DNA of 64,000 nucleotides, taken from the NCBI RefSeq assembly GCF_900566075.1, contig NZ_UPHU01000001.1, positions 4,030,325-4,094,324 on the forward strand, given 5' to 3'. This stretch comes from Mycobacterium pseudokansasii. Its GTDB lineage: Bacteria > Actinomycetota > Actinomycetes > Mycobacteriales > Mycobacteriaceae. Positions 18,734 to 29,379 of the stretch are shown here, piece after piece; within the stretch, counting starts at the first letter, position 1, and every line of letters starts with the position of its first letter. The position numbers and the translations under genes were made by a program. The notes under the pieces were generated by a model. That model made no database searches. It was not told the origin of the DNA and saw only the letters and a program-made list of their open reading frames with translations.

Positions 18734-20686
18734 ATGGCGCCGGACATGACCAACACTGCCGACACTGCCGAACATCTGCGCAACGCCCTCGACGGGCGCT
18801 TCCGCGACGTGAAAAACGACATGCGCAAGAAGCTGAACCTGGAGATCTTCCGCCCGCACTACACACCCAACACCGTCATCGCCCGCGCCAAGGTGGCCGA
18901 GCAGATGCAGTTGTTGGCCGCCGCGGGCGCCGCCGAAGACAGCTTTCGCAAGGAGCATGGCGGCACCGGCAACGTGGGCGCGGCGATCACGATGATCGAG
19001 ATGCTGGCCATGTCGGATCTGTCCCTGATGGTCAAGGCCGGAGTGCAGTGGGGCCTGTTCGGCGGTGCCGTCGAGAACCTGGGCACCCAGCGCCATCACG
19101 AGGAGTACGTGCCCAAGATCATCAACCTCGGCATCCGCGGCTGCTTCGCGATGACCGAGACCGGGCACGGCAGCGACGTGCAGTCGTTGGAGACCACCGC
19201 CACCTACGACGCCGAGACCGAAGAGTTCGTCATCGACTCCCCCACCCCGACGGCGCGCAAGGACTACATCGGCGGGGCGGCCGAAACCGCGCGCCTGGCA
19301 GCGGTTTTCGCGCAACTGATCACCACCGGAAACGGCGAGCAGGTCAACCACGGGGTGCACTGCTTCCTGGTCCCGATCCGTGACGACGAGGGCAACGACC
19401 TGCCGGGCGTGACGACGTCGGACTGCCTCTACAAAGGTGGCCTGCCCGGCGTCGACAACGGCCGAATCATGTTCGATCACGTCCGTATTCCGCGGGTGAA
19501 TCTGCTGAACAAGTACGGCGACGTCGCACCGGACGGCACCTACAGCTCGCCGATCGAAAACGCCAGCCGCCGTTTCTTCACCATGATCGGCACGCTGATC
19601 CGCGGCCGGGTGACGGTCGGCGGCAGCGCGGCCGCGGCGGCACGCGTCGCGTTGGATATAGCCACCCGATATGCGTTGCAGCGCAGGCAATTCGGCGCAC
19701 CCGACGACGACAACAACGAAGTTCTGATCATGGACTACCTGGTCCACCAGCGGCGGTTGTTCCCACTGATCGCGCGGTCGTATGCGCTGCAGTTCGCCCA
19801 GAACGAGCTGGTGTCCAGGTGCCATGACATGCAAACCGCAGACGACCCGGACGCCGAGGAGCAGCGTGAGCTGGAAGCCCGGGCCGCGGGGTTGAAGGCC
19901 GCCAACACCTGGCACGCCAGCCGCGCCATCCAGGAGGCCCGGGAGGCCTGCGGCGGAGCCGGTTACATGGCCGAGAACCGGCTGATCGCACTGCGTGCGG
20001 ACACCGACGTGTTCACCACGTTCGAGGGTGACAACCACGTGCTGACCCAGCTGGTCGCCAAGGAGCTGCTGACCGCCTACGCCGACGACATCCGCAGCAT
20101 GAGCCCGGTGGAATGGGTGCGCTTCGCCGCCAACACCGTCGGTCAGCGGGTGCTGAAACGCACCGCGGCCGAGACCATCATTCAGACGGTCGTGGACGCC
20201 CGCCAGGACAACGAGGAAGAGGGCAGCCTGTTCAACCGCGGCACCCAGGTCAAGATGTTCGAGGACCGTGAGGAGTATCTGCTGTCCTCGGTGGCGCGGC
20301 GGCTGCAGAGCAAATCCAACGAGATGTCGGCGTTCGACGCCTTCAACGCGGTTCAGGATCACGTGCTGCACGCCGCGCAGGCACACATCGACCGGGTGGT
20401 GCTGGAGGCATTCGTCGCCGGGATCGAATCCTGCCCGGACCGCGAGGCCCGCGAAGTGCTCGAGGCGGTGTGCGACTTGTACGCCTTGTCGGTGATCGAG
20501 GACGACAAGGCCTGGTACATCGAACACCGGTTCCTGTCGACGGAACGAGCCAAGGCGGTCACCCGCGGCATCAACGACCGGTGCCGGGTGCTACGCCCCC
20601 ACGCCAAGACGTTGGTGGACGGCTTCGGGATCCCCGAACCGTTGCGCTACGCCGAGATGTTGCATCCGGAGAACCTGCCCGACTAG
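18734..20686 (+). CDS. acyl-CoA oxidase/dehydrogenase-like flavoprotein
   Basis: A 650-residue acyl-CoA dehydrogenase superfamily protein. Its length and the C-terminal extension resemble acyl-CoA oxidases rather than the 380-residue dehydrogenases. FAD- and substrate-binding segments are clear: CFAMTETGHGSDVQSLETTA near residues 138-157, ALQRRQFG near 315, CGGAGYMAENRL near 407-418, and FEGDNHVL near 432, whose Glu is the expected catalytic base. It would oxidise acyl-CoA to enoyl-CoA; whether it uses O2 or ETF cannot be told. ATG at 18734 or 18746 are both possible. It ends 1 bp from the convergent narK1. Confidence 0.88.
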   Translation: MAPDMTNTADTAEHLRNALDGRFRDVKNDMRKKLNLEIFRPHYTPNTVIARAKVAEQMQLLAAAGAAEDSFRKEHGGTGNVGAAITMIEMLAMSDLSLMVKAGVQWGLFGGAVENLGTQRHHEEYVPKIINLGIRGCFAMTETGHGSDVQSLETTATYDAETEEFVIDSPTPTARKDYIGGAAETARLAAVFAQLITTGNGEQVNHGVHCFLVPIRDDEGNDLPGVTTSDCLYKGGLPGVDNGRIMFDHVRIPRVNLLNKYGDVAPDGTYSSPIENASRRFFTMIGTLIRGRVTVGGSAAAAARVALDIATRYALQRRQFGAPDDDNNEVLIMDYLVHQRRLFPLIARSYALQFAQNELVSRCHDMQTADDPDAEEQRELEARAAGLKAANTWHASRAIQEAREACGGAGYMAENRLIALRADTDVFTTFEGDNHVLTQLVAKELLTAYADDIRSMSPVEWVRFAANTVGQRVLKRTAAETIIQTVVDARQDNEEEGSLFNRGTQVKMFEDREEYLLSSVARRLQSKSNEMSAFDAFNAVQDHVLHAAQAHIDRVVLEAFVAGIESCPDREAREVLEAVCDLYALSVIEDDKAWYIEHRFLSTERAKAVTRGINDRCRVLRPHAKTLVDGFGIPEPLRYAEMLHPENLPD

Positions 20687-20687
20687 C

Positions 20688-22226
20688 TCAGCGACCCATC
20701 AGCTCGACGGCGGCCGGCTGCGCCACGAGCTCGACGGCGGCCGGCTGCAGAGCCGGAATGTACCCCACCGGCCGGCGAACGTAGACCTTCCACGTCAGGG
20801 CGGCCGCACCGGCGTAGAACGCCATGAAGATCCAGAACGCGTCGGTCGCGGCCCCGGTGGCCACGTAGGACTCGCGCAGCGCCAGGTTGATTCCGACCCC
20901 TCCGAACGCACCCAAGGACGCCACCAGCCCGATGGCCACCCCGGAGATCAGCCTCGACCAGTCCCGGCGCTCGGCTTCGCCGAGATCCGAGCCGAGATGC
21001 AGCTCGCGGCTGCATGCCTCGAAAATCGTCGGAATCATCTTGTACACGGACCCGTTGCCCAACCCGGACAGGATGAACAACGCAATGAAGCAGACGAAGT
21101 AGCCGGCCATGCTGGCTCCCCGCATGGGGCCGCTGTGCCGGTCTTCCAGGCTGCCGGCGCCGATCAGCAGCCCGGCAACCAGCGTCATAGCGACAAAGAC
21201 CACCAGGGTGAGACGGCTGCCGCCGAGCCGGTCGGCCAGCCGGCCGCCGTAGACGCGGGCCAGCGCGGCCAGCAGCGGTCCCAGGAAAGCCAATTCGGCG
21301 GCGTGCAACGCCGCCTGCGCGGTGCTTTGACCGGCTGCCACGAAGTTGGTCTGCAGCACCTGCCCGAATGCGAACGAAAACCCGATGAACGAGCCGAAGG
21401 TGCCGAGGTAGAGCAGTGCCAGCAGCCAGGTGTCGCGAATGGCAAGGACAGCGGAGATGATCGGGCGCAGCCGGTTGGCCTTCACCCGGTGTTGCTCGAC
21501 GTTGTTCATGAACAGCGCCACACCGATGGCCCCGCCGGCCAGCAGCACCGCGTAGAGCCCACACACCAGGTACGGCTTTCCGTCCCCGAACACGGCGATG
21601 ATCAGCAGCCCGACCAACTGGATGGTCGGCACCCCGAGATTTCCCACGCCGCCGGCAATGCCGAGCGCCGAGCCTTTCAGCCGATGCGGGTAAAACGCGT
21701 TGGCGTTGCTCATCGACGCCGCGAAGTTACCGCCGCCCAGCCCGGTCAGCGCCGCGCACACCAGATACGGCCACAACGGCAGCCCCGGATGAGTCAACAG
21801 CACCAGCGTGCCGATGGTGGGGACCAGCAGCGCGGTCACCGAGAAAATCGCCCAGTTGCGGCCGCCGAAGATCGTCGTGGCCAGCGAGTACGGCAGCCGC
21901 GTACACGCCCCGACCAGGGTTGCGACGGTGTCGAGCATGAATTTGTCGCCGGCGGAAAAACCGTAGACGCTCTGGGGCATGAACAACACCAGTACCGGCC
22001 ACAGCGTCCACACGGAGTAGCCCAGATGCACGGTGACCACCGACCAGAACAGATTGCGCCGGGCAATGACCTTGTTGCCGGCTTCCCATGCCGCGACATC
22101 CTCGGCGTCCCAATGCGAAATATGCCGCGAGCCAGTCCTGCGCCTTGCTGAAGTATCCGAATTGTGCTGAGCGTGGCCGGAATTGCTCAGCGGCTCCTCA
22201 CGTTGCAGCAGCATCTGCTGTTCCAT
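20688..22226 (-). CDS. narK1: nitrate/nitrite transporter NarK1
   Basis: A 512-residue major facilitator protein of the NarK/NasA type with about 12 membrane segments. The nitrate signature appears as GLGGGNFAASMSNANAFYP (residues about 165-183) and GLGNGSVYKMIPTIFE (about 400-415). The ATG at 22226 has a good ribosome site (AAGGAGAG, 22231-22238) and gives a length close to Rv2329c. The N-terminus is a polar cytoplasmic tail before helix 1. The divergent fused nitrate reductase beyond lppP suggests uptake for assimilation. Confidence 0.92.
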   Translation of the reverse strand: MEQQMLLQREEPLSNSGHAQHNSDTSARRRTGSRHISHWDAEDVAAWEAGNKVIARRNLFWSVVTVHLGYSVWTLWPVLVLFMPQSVYGFSAGDKFMLDTVATLVGACTRLPYSLATTIFGGRNWAIFSVTALLVPTIGTLVLLTHPGLPLWPYLVCAALTGLGGGNFAASMSNANAFYPHRLKGSALGIAGGVGNLGVPTIQLVGLLIIAVFGDGKPYLVCGLYAVLLAGGAIGVALFMNNVEQHRVKANRLRPIISAVLAIRDTWLLALLYLGTFGSFIGFSFAFGQVLQTNFVAAGQSTAQAALHAAELAFLGPLLAALARVYGGRLADRLGGSRLTLVVFVAMTLVAGLLIGAGSLEDRHSGPMRGASMAGYFVCFIALFILSGLGNGSVYKMIPTIFEACSRELHLGSDLGEAERRDWSRLISGVAIGLVASLGAFGGVGINLALRESYVATGAATDAFWIFMAFYAGAAALTWKVYVRRPVGYIPALQPAAVELVAQPAAVELMGR

Positions 22227-22411
22227 CACTCTCCTTAGCCCCGGCCACGTTGCTTCCCGCCGGGAAACAACCACGAACTCCCAGAGTGCCAAACTTGCAG
22301 TCGCGCGGCACGTTGTGGGCAGCCTGAATCTGCTGAAGAACAGCTGAACAAGTCCTGTAGGCGCCTACCGTGACCGGTTGGCTACGTCGGCGTAACCAAC
22401 TGTGGGCCAAT

Positions 22412-22464
22412 GCTATTGGTCGCTATTGGTCGCTATTGGGTCGCTATTGGGTCGCTATTGGGTC
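22412..22464. repeat. 10/11-bp tandem repeat between lppP and narK1
   Basis: Five head-to-tail copies: two of GCTATTGGTC followed by three of GCTATTGGGTC, then decayed copies up to the lppP stop codon at 22478. It sits in the 249-bp gap upstream of narK1. A repeat of this kind can vary in copy number by slippage and would alter the spacer between lppP and narK1. Confidence 0.85.
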
Positions 22465-22475
22465 GCTACAGGCCG

Positions 22476-22994
22476 CTACGGGTGCGGTATCGGGCCCAGT
22501 GCCTTCAGCTTGCCGTCGAGACCTATCTGAAATCGAACCGTGCCCATACCGCTGGGACAGCATTCGGGATCACCGCCGACTCGCCACCGGTACTGGACCG
22601 TCACGGTGTCATCACCAGGAGGCAGCACCGTGATGTAGGGCTTCGGATCGGGGGTCGGCGACCCCAACGGGGTGTTGCGGTCGAAGAACAGCAATTGTTG
22701 CGGAGTCGACTCCGAGGCGATGGTAGGGATGATCTGCACCCAGTACAGCCGGCATTTCCTGGTGTGTCCCCGCGCGATTTCCACCCAGCTGGAGCCAGGC
22801 ACCTCGATCGGAACAGCGGCTATGGACTGTCGCACCGTCTCGGCTGCCGGGCCGTCGGACTGCTTGCAGGTATCCGGCGGCGGAGGCGGCGGTGTCGGCG
22901 ATTTCCCGGCGCAACCCGCAGCCCCGGCAATTCCGGCGATCCCGAGCATCACACCCAGGCACAGACGAATCAGAGTCGGCCGCCTACGCACCAC
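22476..22994 (-). CDS. lppP: lipoprotein LppP
   Basis: A 172-residue lipoprotein of the LppP/LprE family. The signal peptide ends in a lipobox (GAAGC near residue 28), followed by a Pro-rich spacer. The domain includes paired Cys residues (DTCKQSD, RKCRLYW, PECCPSG) and WVQIIPTIASESTPQQLLFFDRNT, matching Rv2330c in my memory. Start GTG at 22994. The stop lies within the decayed edge of the tandem repeat. Exported and membrane-anchored; function unknown, though the gene is needed for growth in some infection screens in M. tuberculosis. Confidence 0.88.
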   Translation of the reverse strand: MVRRRPTLIRLCLGVMLGIAGIAGAAGCAGKSPTPPPPPPDTCKQSDGPAAETVRQSIAAVPIEVPGSSWVEIARGHTRKCRLYWVQIIPTIASESTPQQLLFFDRNTPLGSPTPDPKPYITVLPPGDDTVTVQYRWRVGGDPECCPSGMGTVRFQIGLDGKLKALGPIPHP

Positions 22995-23417
22995 CTGGCG
23001 AGCTTAGCGAAATCTGTGCAGTACCAGGTAAATCTCTGTAGGCGAACCTCTTGGGATCTCCTCAGATCCCGTCCGGGACGAACGCCGAGAGCTGGGCGAA
23101 AACTGTGAATCTTCCCCACGTTTCGTCACAACTGCGGGTGTGGCGGCGCGAGGGGCGTCACCGCAGGTCAGTCGCGGGTAATCTGGCCTCGAGAACACCG
23201 GTCGATGACGACCTGGGATGAGCGGGTCGGCCTGAGGGCCCGATCGACGGGCTCACCGGTTTCCAGCAACGCACCGGCACGTTTAACCCGGTGCGAGAAG
23301 ACCGTAAAACGGCCGAAACGTCGCACATCCCGTACCGAAACATCCCTGTCGCAGGATTTGGCGAATACCCCGTTGCACAGCGGTGTGTAAGCAGCGGCTG
23401 TGAGAAAGGAAGTAGGC
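22995..23417. other. divergent promoter region, lppP / nitrate reductase
   Basis: A 423-bp gap between divergent lppP and the nitrate reductase gene. It contains a GlnR-like box at 23304-23319 and a strong Shine-Dalgarno sequence (AAAGGAAG, 23405-23412) that points to the GTG at 23418 as the reductase start. No convincing small ORF or RNA gene is seen. Confidence 0.6.
23304..23319 (+). promoter_or_regulatory. possible GlnR box upstream of nitrate reductase
   Basis: GTAAA-N6-GAAAC follows the actinobacterial GlnR half-site pattern (GTnAC-N6-GAAAC), about 100 bp before the start. A second GTACC...GAAAC-like stretch follows at 23332-23341 with imperfect spacing. GlnR activates nitrate assimilation in mycobacteria; binding here is inferred only. 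Confidence 0.4.
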
Positions 23418-26400
23418 GTGTCCAGGGAACTCATGGCGCCCGGTAAGGACGCCGTGGAGACTATGTGCGCCTATTGCGGCGTGGGCTGCGGCATTGTGCT
23501 GCAGGTCACAACGGACGCGGAAACCGGAAAGCGCCACATTGCCAAGTCAATTGGCCGCACCTCCCATCCGGCCAACTTTGGGCGGTTGTGCACCAAGGGG
23601 GCCACGACGGCAGACCTGCTCGCCGCGCCGGGACGGCTGGAGTCGGCATGCCTGCGCAATGACCGTGGAGAGCCCCTCGAGCCGGTCGGCATCGACGACG
23701 CCATCACCCAATGCGCCAAGCGGTTACGCGACATCATCGACGAGCACGGCCCCGACGCCGTCGCGGTGTACGTATCGGGACAGATGTCGATCGAGGCCCA
23801 GTACCTGGCCAACAAGCTGACCAAAGGGTTCATCGGCACCAACCAGATCGAGGCCAATTCGCGGCTGTGCATGGCGGGGGCCAGTTCGGGATACAATCTG
23901 TCGTTGGGCGCCGACGGACCGCCCGGCTCGTATCAGGACTTCGATCAGGCCGATCTGTTTCTGGTCATCGGCGCCAACATGGCCGACTGCCACCCAATCC
24001 TGTTCCTGCGGATGATGGAACGCGTCCAGGCCGGCGCCAAATTGATCGTCGTCGACCCGCGCCGCACCGCGACCGCCGACAAGGCGGACCTGTTCCTGCA
24101 GATCGCTCCCGGCACCGACCTGGCGCTGCTCAACGGCTTACTGCAGCTGATCGTCGAAAACGGCCACACGGACCCGCATTTCATCGCCGAGTTCACCGAG
24201 GGCTGGGAGGTGATGCCGAGCTTTCTCGAGCAGTTCCCACCCGACAAGGTCAGCGAAATCACCGGTCTTCCTGTCGAAGACATCCGCACCGCAGCGCGCT
24301 GGATCGGCGAAGCCACCAACTGGATGAGCTGCTGGACAATGGGACTCAACCAGAGCACCCACGGCACCTGGAACACCAACGCGCTGTGCAACCTGCATCT
24401 GGCCACCGGCGCCATCTGCAAGCCGGGCAACGGCCCCTTCTCCCTCACCGGGCAGCCCAACGCCATGGGTGGACGCGAAATGGGTTATATGGGGCCGGGT
24501 CTGCCGGGACAGCGCTCGGTGCTCTCGGCCGCCGACCGCGAATTCGTGGAGCAGCAATGGGGCATTGCCCACGGGTCGCTGCGCACCGAAGTCAGCGCCG
24601 GTGTGGTCGATATGTTCTCCCGGATGGCCGCCGGCGACATCAAGGCATGCTGGATCATGTGCACCAATCCCGTAGCCACCGTGGCTAATCGGAAGACTGT
24701 GCTGGCCGGGCTGGAGAAGGCCGAATTGGTGATCAGCCAGGATGCGTTCGCCGAGACCGAGACCAACGAGTACGCGACCGTGTTGCTGCCCGCGGCCCTG
24801 TGGGCCGAGTCCGAGGGGGTGATGGTCAATTCCGAGCGGACCCTGACGTTGTTCCAGAAGGCCGTCGAGCCGGTCGGGCAGGCACTGCCGGACTGGCAGA
24901 TCATCGCCCGGATCGCTTGCGAGATGGGCTATTCGGAGTCGTTCAGCTACCAATCCGCCGCGGAGGTGTTCGAAGAGATCAAGCGGTTCTCGAACCCGGC
25001 GACCGGATACGACCTGCGCGGGGTCAGCTACGACAGGTTGCGGCAGACACCGTTGCAGTGGCCCTGCCCACCCGAAAGCGATGGCCGCAGCCCGATCCGC
25101 TACCGCAACGACGGGGTCAGCCAGACCCTGTTGGTTCGCGACGACGGGACGGTGCCGCGGTTGGCGTTCCCGACCGCCAGTGGGCGTGCGGTGTTCTTCG
25201 CCCGTCCCCATCTGCTGCCCGAGGAGATGCCCGACGGTGACTACCCGTTCCTGCTCAACACCGGGCGCCTGCCGCACCAGTGGCACACACTGACCAAGAC
25301 CGGAAAGGTGGCCAAACTCAACAAACTCAACCCGGGACCGTTTGTCGAGATCCATCCCGATGACGCCGCACAACTGCACGTCTGCGACGGCGACGACGTC
25401 GAGATAGCGTCACGTCGCGGTCGCGCGGTGTTGCCCGCCCTGGTCACCGACCGGGTGCGGCCCGGCAACTGTTTTGCTCCCTTCCACTGGAACGACGTCT
25501 TCGGCGAGTACCTCTCGATCAATGCGGTCACCAACGACGCCGTCGACCCGATATCACGGCAACCGGAATACAAGGCGTGTGCGGTCACCTTGACCAAAGT
25601 CGCCCAAACCGCGGCGTGGCCACGTTCGGCAGACGAACCCAGCGGGGCCGACGCACCCGAACCGGAGTTGCTCACCGACACCCCGCGCCTCGCTGTGGCC
25701 GACATCGACGCGCTCGCCGAATTCCTCGGAGTGGCAACCGAACCGATGCCCCAGTTCGGTCCGTTCGCTCGTTCCTACCTTGCCGGTTTGCTGGCGGGGC
25801 TGCGCACCGAAACCGGTCGGCGCATGGCCGGGGTGCCCACCGTGCCGGTCAGCGCTCCCTTCGACACGCCCACCCGGCTGTGGCTGACCGGCCTACTCGC
25901 GGGAATGTTCGCGCGCGCCGAGATGCCGCAACCGGTGCCGGTCATGCGGCCCCACGGTGCCGACGGCGACCGCCAAAAGCCCACTGCGGCAACCGCCCCG
26001 ATCGTGGTGTTGTGGGCGTCGCAAACCGGGACGGCCGAAGAACTCGCCGCTGACGTCGCGGCGCAACTGCGTGCGGCCCGGCTGCCGGTCGCATTGCACG
26101 GCATGGACGAGTTCCCGGTGTCGCAGCTGCCGACGGCTCAGCAGCTGCTGCTGATCACCAGCACCACCGGGGACGGCGAGCCACCGGACAACGGCGCAGC
26201 TTTCTGGCGGGCGCTGTCGGCTGAAACCGCGCCGCAGCTGGCCGGCACCCGCTACGCCGTCCTGGCGCTGGGCGATTCCAACTATGGCAACTTCTGCGGT
26301 CACGGGCGGGCGCTGGACCAGCGCCTGGCCGAACTGGGAGCGGCCCGCATCATCGACCGCGTCGACTGCGAACCCGACTACGAGGATCCTGCCGCCGACT

Positions 26401-27623
26401 GGCTGAGCCGGGTTCTGCACGAGCTGCGCGGCACGGTGTCGACCACGGCCACAACGCTTCAGGCGTCGCCGACGGCTACCCCAACACCACGGGCGTTCAC
26501 GAAAAAGAACCCATTGATCACCAACGTGGTCCGCAACACCACGCTCAGTAAACCGCGTTCAGGAAAAAACGTGCGGCAGTTGGTTTTTCACGCACCCGAG
26601 CAAGCGGTCAGCTACGAAGCCGGCGACGCGCTGGGGGTGTGGCCCCGCAACGACAGCCGGCTGGTCGACGAATGGCTGACGGTGACCGGACTGAATGGCC
26701 ACACCGAAGTCGATGTCGCCAATCACGGGTCGATGTCGCTGCGTGCGGCATTGACCGATCGGCTCGAGATCGCGCACATCAGCCCCGCCCTGCTGCGCTT
26801 CGTCCAGCAGCGCACCGCGGACTGCGACGTTGCCGGCCAGCTCGCCGACCTGATGCGCCCGGAAAACAAAGCCGCGCTTGCCGATTGGTCCTGGGGCCGG
26901 CAGTCAGTCGACCTGCTGGCTCAGGCGCCGGTCACCGCAACCGCCGACGAGTGGCTAGCTGTACTCAAACCGCTTCAGCCGCGGCTGTATTCGATATCGT
27001 CCAGCCCCAAACAGCATCCGGGGGAAGTGCATCTGACCGTGTCGCCGGTCCGGTACAACTTCCAGGGCGTGCCGCGGCGCGGGGTGTGCTCGACCTATCT
27101 GGCCGACCGCTCCCCTAGCGACGAGATCGCGGTCTATGTAAAGAAATCCAGCAGTTTCCGGCCCCCCAGTGACCCGCACACACCCATGATCATGATCGGT
27201 CCGGGAACCGGTATCGCGCCCTTCCGGGCTTTCCTGCAGGAGCGGCGCGCGCTCGGCCACACCGGGCCGAACTGGCTGTTCTTCGGCGAGCAGCACGCCG
27301 CCACAGACTTCTACTACCGTGAGGAAATCCAGGCGATGCACGCCGACGGCTTCCTCACCGAACTCGACCTGGCATTCTCGCGCGATCAGCACGAGAAGGT
27401 CTACGTGCAGCACCTGATGCGCCGGCGCGGAGCGCAGCTGTGGCGATGGCTGCAGGACGGCGCGCAACTGTACGTGTGCGGCAACGCCGACCCGATGGCT
27501 AAAGATGTCGACCGCACGCTGTGTGACATCGCCGCCGAGCACGGACACCTCGAGCCCGAAGCGGCCAACGCCTACGTGCAGTCGCTGAGCGCGGCCAAGC
27601 GCTACCACCGCGACGTCTACTGA
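23418..27623 (+). CDS. assimilatory nitrate reductase fused to NADPH-flavoprotein reductase
   Basis: A 1401-residue fusion. Residues about 15-75 bind a 4Fe-4S cluster (CAYCGVGCG ... FGRLCTKG). Residues about 75-720 are the molybdopterin oxidoreductase core with the Cys ligand in NSRLCMAG (near 160) and a MoCo-binding C-terminal domain ([13 protein letters not shown]). After a linker, a flavodoxin domain ([15 protein letters not shown], near 870; [11 protein letters not shown]) and a ferredoxin-NADP reductase domain ([39 protein letters not shown]) follow, ending in a Tyr as usual for CysJ-type reductases. Electrons should pass NADPH-FAD-FMN-FeS-Mo, reducing nitrate to nitrite. A similar NADPH-dependent enzyme (NasN) is described in M. 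smegmatis. Nitrite reductase genes are not in this window. The GTG at 23418 is preferred for its ribosome site. Confidence 0.93.
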   Translation: MSRELMAPGKDAVETMCAYCGVGCGIVLQVTTDAETGKRHIAKSIGRTSHPANFGRLCTKGATTADLLAAPGRLESACLRNDRGEPLEPVGIDDAITQCAKRLRDIIDEHGPDAVAVYVSGQMSIEAQYLANKLTKGFIGTNQIEANSRLCMAGASSGYNLSLGADGPPGSYQDFDQADLFLVIGANMADCHPILFLRMMERVQAGAKLIVVDPRRTATADKADLFLQIAPGTDLALLNGLLQLIVENGHTDPHFIAEFTEGWEVMPSFLEQFPPDKVSEITGLPVEDIRTAARWIGEATNWMSCWTMGLNQSTHGTWNTNALCNLHLATGAICKPGNGPFSLTGQPNAMGGREMGYMGPGLPGQRSVLSAADREFVEQQWGIAHGSLRTEVSAGVVDMFSRMAAGDIKACWIMCTNPVATVANRKTVLAGLEKAELVISQDAFAETETNEYATVLLPAALWAESEGVMVNSERTLTLFQKAVEPVGQALPDWQIIARIACEMGYSESFSYQSAAEVFEEIKRFSNPATGYDLRGVSYDRLRQTPLQWPCPPESDGRSPIRYRNDGVSQTLLVRDDGTVPRLAFPTASGRAVFFARPHLLPEEMPDGDYPFLLNTGRLPHQWHTLTKTGKVAKLNKLNPGPFVEIHPDDAAQLHVCDGDDVEIASRRGRAVLPALVTDRVRPGNCFAPFHWNDVFGEYLSINAVTNDAVDPISRQPEYKACAVTLTKVAQTAAWPRSADEPSGADAPEPELLTDTPRLAVADIDALAEFLGVATEPMPQFGPFARSYLAGLLAGLRTETGRRMAGVPTVPVSAPFDTPTRLWLTGLLAGMFARAEMPQPVPVMRPHGADGDRQKPTAATAPIVVLWASQTGTAEELAADVAAQLRAARLPVALHGMDEFPVSQLPTAQQLLLITSTTGDGEPPDNGAAFWRALSAETAPQLAGTRYAVLALGDSNYGNFCGHGRALDQRLAELGAARIIDRVDCEPDYEDPAADWLSRVLHELRGTVSTTATTLQASPTATPTPRAFTKKNPLITNVVRNTTLSKPRSGKNVRQLVFHAPEQAVSYEAGDALGVWPRNDSRLVDEWLTVTGLNGHTEVDVANHGSMSLRAALTDRLEIAHISPALLRFVQQRTADCDVAGQLADLMRPENKAALADWSWGRQSVDLLAQAPVTATADEWLAVLKPLQPRLYSISSSPKQHPGEVHLTVSPVRYNFQGVPRRGVCSTYLADRSPSDEIAVYVKKSSSFRPPSDPHTPMIMIGPGTGIAPFRAFLQERRALGHTGPNWLFFGEQHAATDFYYREEIQAMHADGFLTELDLAFSRDQHEKVYVQHLMRRRGAQLWRWLQDGAQLYVCGNADPMAKDVDRTLCDIAAEHGHLEPEAANAYVQSLSAAKRYHRDVY

Positions 27624-27714
27624 CCCGATCTGTTCCTCTTGGGGCTCTTCACGGTGCGCTCACGTCCCCGGCGTTACCGTGACTTGACGCATCAGGTCAC
27701 GGACGGAGATGGTG

Positions 27715-29361
27715 ATGAGCGATGCCCGCGTGCCCCGGTTTCCGGCCGCACTGTCCACGCCGAGCCTCAATCGCGGGGTCGGCTTCACCCACGAGCAGCG
27801 GCGACAGCTTGGGCTCGTCGGTCGCCTTCCGTCCGCGGTACTCGCCCTGGACCAGCAGGCCGACCGGGTGTGGCATCAATTGCAGAGCCTGGCCACCGAT
27901 CTGGGCCGTAACCTGCTGCTGGAACAGCTGCATTACCGCCACGAACTGCTCTACTACAAGGTGCTGATCGACCATCTGCCCGAACTGATGCCGGTGGTGT
28001 ACACGCCCACGGTCGGGGAAGCGATCCAACGGTTCTCGGATGAATACCGTGGGCAGCGCGGGCTGTTCCTCAGCATCGACGAACCCGACGATGTCGCGGC
28101 CGCATTCGAAACCCTGGGCCTCGGACCCGACGACGTCGACCTGATCGTGTGCACCGACGCCGAAGCCATCCTGGGCATCGGCGACTGGGGCGTCGGCGGC
28201 ATCCAGATCGCGGTGGGCAAACTGGCGCTCTACACCGCCGGTGGCGGCATCGATCCCCGCCGCTGCCTGGCGGTGTCGCTCGACGTCGGCACCGACAACG
28301 AGCAACTGTTGCAGGACCCGTTCTACCTGGGCAACCGGCACGCCCGGCGCAGTGGCGCCGAATACGACGAGTTCATCAAGCGCTACATCGAGACCGCCCA
28401 CCGGATGTTTCCGCGGGCGATGCTGCACTTCGAGGACTTCGGGCCGGCCAACGCGCGGATGATCCTGCAAACCTACGGTGCGCAGTACTGCGTGTTCAAC
28501 GACGACGTGCAAGGCACCGGCGCGGTGGTGGTGGCCGCCATCGACGGGGGATCGCACGTCACCGGCGTCGGGGTCCGCGACCAGAAGGTGATCGTCTTCG
28601 GGGCCGGCACCGCGGGCATGGGTGTCGCCGACCAGATCCGGGACGCCATGGTGGCCGACGGCGCCACCGTCGAGCAGGCGACGTCGCAGATCTGGGCCAT
28701 CGACAAGCAGGGGCTGCTGTTCGACGACATGGAGGGTCTGCGGGAATTCCAGCTGCCGTATGCGAAAAACCGAAACCGGCTGGGCGTCCAGCCCGCGGCA
28801 CGGATCGGCCTGGTCGACGCGATCAAGCTGGCCTCCCCGACCGTGTTGCTCGGCGCCTCGACGGTCTCCGGCGCGTTCTCCCAGGAGGTCGTCGAAGCGA
28901 TGACGGCATCGTGCGAACGCCCGATGATCTTCCCGCTGTCCAATCCGACCTCGCGGATGGAGGCCATGCCGGCCGACGTCCTGACATGGTCGCACGGCAA
29001 GGCTCTGGTTGCCACCGGCACCCCGGTCGGGCCCGTGGAATCCGACGGCACCACCTATACCATCGGCCAGGCCAACAACGTGCTGGTTTTTCCGGGCATC
29101 GGTCTGGGCGTCATCGTGGCCGGAGCCCGGTTGCTGACTCAGGGTATGCTCCGCGCGGCGGCCAAAGCCCTTGCGCGCCGGGCTAATCCGACCCAGCCCG
29201 GGGATTCGCTGTTGCCCGACGTTCAGGACCTCCGCGGGATTTCGGCGACGGTCGCCGAGGCCGTCTATCACGCCGCAGTCGACGACGGCGTCGCCACCAA
29301 GGCCCATGACGACGTCGCACGAGCCATCGTCGAGACCATGTGGCTGCCGGTCTACGACTGA
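27715..29361 (+). CDS. mez: NAD(P)-dependent malic enzyme
   Basis: A 548-residue malic enzyme: oxidative decarboxylation of malate to pyruvate, making NAD(P)H. The active-site Tyr region (VVYTPTVGEA near 95), the metal site (HFEDFGPANAR near 240-250, FNDDVQGTGAV near 265) and the nucleotide fold (VFGAGTAGMGVAD near 298) are all present. The ATG at 27715 lies 6 bp after GGAG and gives exactly the length recalled for Rv2332; an ATG at 27709 touches the ribosome site. Convergent with the cysteine desulfurase gene. A cytosolic anaplerotic enzyme linking carbon flux and NADPH supply. Confidence 0.95.
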   Translation: MSDARVPRFPAALSTPSLNRGVGFTHEQRRQLGLVGRLPSAVLALDQQADRVWHQLQSLATDLGRNLLLEQLHYRHELLYYKVLIDHLPELMPVVYTPTVGEAIQRFSDEYRGQRGLFLSIDEPDDVAAAFETLGLGPDDVDLIVCTDAEAILGIGDWGVGGIQIAVGKLALYTAGGGIDPRRCLAVSLDVGTDNEQLLQDPFYLGNRHARRSGAEYDEFIKRYIETAHRMFPRAMLHFEDFGPANARMILQTYGAQYCVFNDDVQGTGAVVVAAIDGGSHVTGVGVRDQKVIVFGAGTAGMGVADQIRDAMVADGATVEQATSQIWAIDKQGLLFDDMEGLREFQLPYAKNRNRLGVQPAARIGLVDAIKLASPTVLLGASTVSGAFSQEVVEAMTASCERPMIFPLSNPTSRMEAMPADVLTWSHGKALVATGTPVGPVESDGTTYTIGQANNVLVFPGIGLGVIVAGARLLTQGMLRAAAKALARRANPTQPGDSLLPDVQDLRGISATVAEAVYHAAVDDGVATKAHDDVARAIVETMWLPVYD

Positions 29362-29379
29362 ATGCGGACGTAATCCCGC

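Noticed and set aside
18635..20527. 630-codon minus-strand frame
   Set aside because: Lies opposite the acyl-CoA oxidase-like gene, which has clear motifs.
22412..22464. Tandem repeats considered as a CRISPR array
   Set aside because: Units are 10-11 bp with no spacers and no cas genes.
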